DNA of 64,000 nt from Sphingomonas faeni (GTDB lineage: Bacteria; Pseudomonadota; Alphaproteobacteria; Sphingomonadales; Sphingomonadaceae). How positions within the stretch are numbered: position 1 is the first letter of the stretch; each line of letters opens with the position of its first letter. Below the pieces are notes generated by a model that saw only the letters and a program-made list of their open reading frames with translations, was not told where the DNA came from and made no database searches. Where the stretch lies: positions 124,001-188,000 of the forward strand of contig NZ_JAUSZF010000004.1 in assembly GCF_030817315.1 (NCBI RefSeq), written 5' to 3'. This document shows, in pieces, positions 61,838 to 64,000 of this stretch. The position numbers and the translations under genes were made by a program.

Positions 61838-62035
61838 TCAGAGGCTGATGTTACGCCTCGCCATTTCAACGAACGCCATATCCCCGATCGGAGTGTGAGG
61901 GTCGGCCTTGAAGATGTCGGCCAGATCGAGCAGATCATCGTCAGCAAGGCCTGTGATGGACGTTTCGATCTCGGCAAGGCGTGCGACCGCGCGACCACTG
62001 CGATCAGTGAGCCGCTTCATTCTTGTCTTGAGCAT
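61838..62035 (-). CDS. Small hypothetical protein
   Basis: 65 residues from ATG 62035 (AGGAG upstream): MKRLTDRSGRAVARLAEIET, TSITGLADDDLLDLADIFKA and PIGDMAFVEMARRNISL. Helical and acidic/basic mixed; probably a real small protein of the sphingomonad accessory gene pool. Function unknown. Confidence 0.6.
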   Translation of the reverse strand: MLKTRMKRLTDRSGRAVARLAEIETSITGLADDDLLDLADIFKADPHTPIGDMAFVEMARRNISL

Positions 62036-62421
62036 GTGTGCTCCTATCATAAACGTTCGCGAGCGGGCAGGGGCATTTGCCGCCCGGTTTCAGCTTGGAC
62101 CTCCGCCCGACTGCAACTTCGCTTATTCTTAAGCTTCAGCAAATAATTGGGGTGCAGACCGGTGAACATTGTGCCGGCAGATTAATGTGCCGCGCGATAG
62201 GCGAGATGCATCCCGTTCTTGTCTTGTGCAAGGAGCTCTCAACCGTACGACGAACTGCGGCGGTCACAGTCGGGAACGGTGTTTGGCTGCGCTATTCTTT
62301 CGAACTGTGCAACCCAACGTCAGAAACGCAAAAAACGAAAATATTTGAGTAAGCGTTTATTTGTCATTGGTGTGATGCTATTTTAATGATGAAATCTGAT
62401 TCACACTGCGCAGCATAGACC

Positions 62422-62536
62422 CTACTGATAACCGCCGTTTTCCTCGCGTTCTTTGGCAGCGTCCTCCTGCACTTCTTCCATTTCCTTGGCCTGCTCGGTC
62501 GGCATCCTTGTCTTCGGGCTTGGGGTCGTCGATCAT
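62422..62536 (-). pseudogene. Very small acidic protein, one-base shift
   Basis: ATG 62536 after a good GGAGG site starts MIDDPKPEDKDAD. One base later in another frame it continues EQAKEMEEVQEDAAKEREEN and GGYQ-TAG. The charged EExxxKEREENGGYQ ending is a recurring 35-40 residue sphingomonad protein. The shift lies in GCCGACCGAGC near 62503. Confidence 0.5.
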
Positions 62537-62702
62537 ATGTTACCTCCGAGTTCAATAACGGAGGACCAACGTGGTTGGATCCGTGGAGCAACAGCAAGCA
62601 AGCTGGTTTGCAACCGAACGGTTTCTGATCGAACGATGACACCGCACGACCTCGATGGTGTGGGGTTTTAGATCCTGGGTTGTCGGTTAAAGACTTGCCG
62701 CA

Positions 62703-62925
62703 TGAACAACTCTCAAATCGAGTCATACCGGAACGCTGCCGCCCATGACGATCGGAAGCGGAGCTGTCCACGCTACCGCTTGTTCGAGAGCGTCATCTAC
62801 GATCGGCAGAGGCTTGGGATGCGATTGCCAGTCAGGGTGAAATGACCGAGCGCCTGGCGCAGGCGAACGCCGTGAACCGGGTGAAACAACCATATCAGCG
62901 ACGGTCGTCAGCCGAGAATATGTAG
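62703..62925 (+). pseudogene. Small hypothetical protein, one-base shift
   Basis: ATG 62703 starts MNNSQIESYRNAAAHDD. From about 62757 the next frame continues AELSTLPLVRERHLRSAEAW and DAIASQGEMTERLAQANAVN, to TAG 62923-62925. The RERxxRSAEAWDAIA pattern is a short protein type I have seen in sphingomonads. One extra base explains the break. Confidence 0.45.
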
Positions 62926-63134
62926 GATGGGCGCGTGTCGGTCGGACGCCTGATATCGACGGGTGGCCGCACTGCGTTGTCGGAAGCCACGTTGTTCAAC
63001 GAGAAGAGGCAGATCGGTGCGACGTCCACGCTGCTCTTTTCGAACTCAGACCAGCGAAAGCCGCCATCGATACCGTATAACGCCCAGGATTGGGACGATG
63101 ATCAAACATCGCCCCGCCAAGCGGACGTTTGAGG

Positions 63135-64000
63135 TCAGTTTCCCGGGTCGACTTCGATCAGGACAGCATCATTCTCCCGCATTGGCACGCGCAGTAAAGC
63201 CTTGCCGTCCGCCTTTACCTGGAGCTCGCTCATCTCGGGCGTATCCGCCGTCAACGCTTGGAGCCGGGAAACATCGATTGTTGTCAAAGTGCTCGGCCGA
63301 CCCATTTCGAGGTAGGCGGTGTAGGCATCGTTCCGCTGATACCCGGTGGTTCGGATCCGTACGGAATGGTGCCCCGGCGTTAAACCCGAGAGGCGCACAT
63401 TGGTCAGCGATTTCGCGGTCGCGCGGCGGGGCTTCGTAAAGAACGGGCGATTGCTGATCGGCTGTTCCGGTATCACGCTGTTCCACGCAAGTACCTGCAC
63501 GGTTCTGCCTTTCAGCGTCCCAATACTCTGATCGTCGTTCGTCGGGAGTTCGCGGTCGCCGAGCGCACCTAGATACTTGAAGGCGAACCAGGCCGGCTTG
63601 CGAATGCCTTGCGGTGACATCAGCCCGAAGCCACCCTCGAAAGGTTTGGTCTGAGGGCCAGGCTCTTCGAACAGGTCGCTATCGGTCCAATAGCTCATAC
63701 CCTGCGCCAGACCCTCGGTCCGGCGCAACTTGGACAGGATATACGCAGCACCCAGATAGTCGTCATGGACAGGGTCGCGGGGGCTGTAGCTGCTGCTCCA
63801 TTCTGTAAAGAACAACGGCAGGTCGGGTTGAGGCGACGCTTGGATCTGCTCCCGTACGCGCCGCACATCCGCTACTATCGCATCGGGGTCCCGCAGCAGT
63901 TTCGTATCGCCCGCTCCATTCTCGTCCAGAAAACCACCGTCCACGCCGTATGTATGGGTCGAAATGAAGTCGACCGGTAGGGTGTTTGCCTTGGCATAAG
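63135..64000 (-). CDS. GH39 family glycoside hydrolase (beta-xylosidase-like), C-terminal part
   Basis: 288 residues of the C-terminal part; the gene continues past the right edge. The TIM-barrel end is visible: DFISTHTYGVDGGFLDENGA, then LPLFFTEWSSSYSPRDPVHD with the Glu of TEW as expected nucleophile of GH39, and AQGMSYWTDSDLFEEPG. A beta-sandwich accessory domain follows (SIGTLKGRTVQVLAWNSVIP, to the stop at 63135). GH39 enzymes cleave xylosides, iduronides or similar substrates; the window does not tell which. Confidence 0.85.
   Translation of the reverse strand, partial: YAKANTLPVDFISTHTYGVDGGFLDENGAGDTKLLRDPDAIVADVRRVREQIQASPQPDLPLFFTEWSSSYSPRDPVHDDYLGAAYILSKLRRTEGLAQGMSYWTDSDLFEEPGPQTKPFEGGFGLMSPQGIRKPAWFAFKYLGALGDRELPTNDDQSIGTLKGRTVQVLAWNSVIPEQPISNRPFFTKPRRATAKSLTNVRLSGLTPGHHSVRIRTTGYQRNDAYTAYLEMGRPSTLTTIDVSRLQALTADTPEMSELQVKADGKALLRVPMRENDAVLIEVDPGN

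Noticed and set aside
62935..63439. Plus-strand frames upstream of and within the GH39 gene
   Set aside because: They lie mainly antisense to the glycoside hydrolase and read as Arg/Ser-rich shadow sequence.
1..64000. CRISPR arrays, tRNA or rRNA genes, replication origin
   Set aside because: No regularly spaced direct repeats, no tRNA cloverleaf with CCA-end context and no rRNA-like segment were noticed by reading; no repA, parAB or iteron set is present.

Overview
The window looks like part of a sphingomonad (Alphaproteobacteria, Sphingomonadales) chromosome or large replicon. The reasons are high GC, a MucR-type regulator, small DUF6894 and DUF5818 proteins, HWE/HisKA_2 kinases, NodT-type outer-membrane factors and many short proteins of sphingomonad type. 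It is an accessory, IS-marked region rich in efflux, stress and signalling genes. Many conserved genes carry a single-base frameshift, some in homopolymers, so base-level quality of the assembly is a real alternative to gene decay.

Layout. 1-4.1 kb: uppP fragment, broken CDF transporter and DedA genes, then an intact OmpR-type two-component system. 4.1-8.2 kb: small stress genes, a Xre/RES toxin-antitoxin pair, an IS91-type remnant, a glycine-zipper protein and an EcfG-like sigma factor. 8.3-19.8 kb: two multidrug efflux operons, EmrAB-OMF and MFP-RND-OMF, with two TetR genes and shared-looking operator palindromes. 19.9-27 kb: a MipA-like protein and a complete mrpA/B-C-D-E-F-G cation/proton antiporter operon. 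27.4-29.3 kb: IS1182 transposase and an IHF-like protein. 29.5-34.4 kb: secreted hypotheticals, a guanidinium exporter (SugE/Gdx) behind a guanidine-II-like leader, and an M48 protease.

34.4-39.8 kb is the most interesting part. A photoactive yellow protein (PYP) homologue is transcribed divergently from a tight operon of a LOV-PAS-GGDEF-EAL protein, KaiC and KaiB. This is a compact set of two blue-light receptor types, c-di-GMP turnover and a KaiA-less clock or timer module.

39.8-41.2 kb is an IS3 element abutting an IS1182 end. 41.5-48.4 kb holds MucR, a candidate sRNA, four Crp/Fnr regulators, a cupin and a sensor-less HWE kinase. 48.4-49.3 kb is an IS5 element with a CTAG duplication that splits a GAF gene. 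49.4-60.6 kb holds three more c-di-GMP proteins, a chimeric cupin-Crp pseudogene, an epoxide hydrolase-DUF4336 fusion and an RpfF-like DSF synthase. 61-64 kb has small conserved hypotheticals and the end of a GH39 glycosidase.

How they may work together: light (PYP, LOV), clock (KaiBC), cell-cell signal (DSF), c-di-GMP enzymes and Crp/Fnr regulators lie within 26 kb. This suggests a lifestyle-switching region, but only the LOV-KaiC-KaiB operon is directly supported by gene overlaps.
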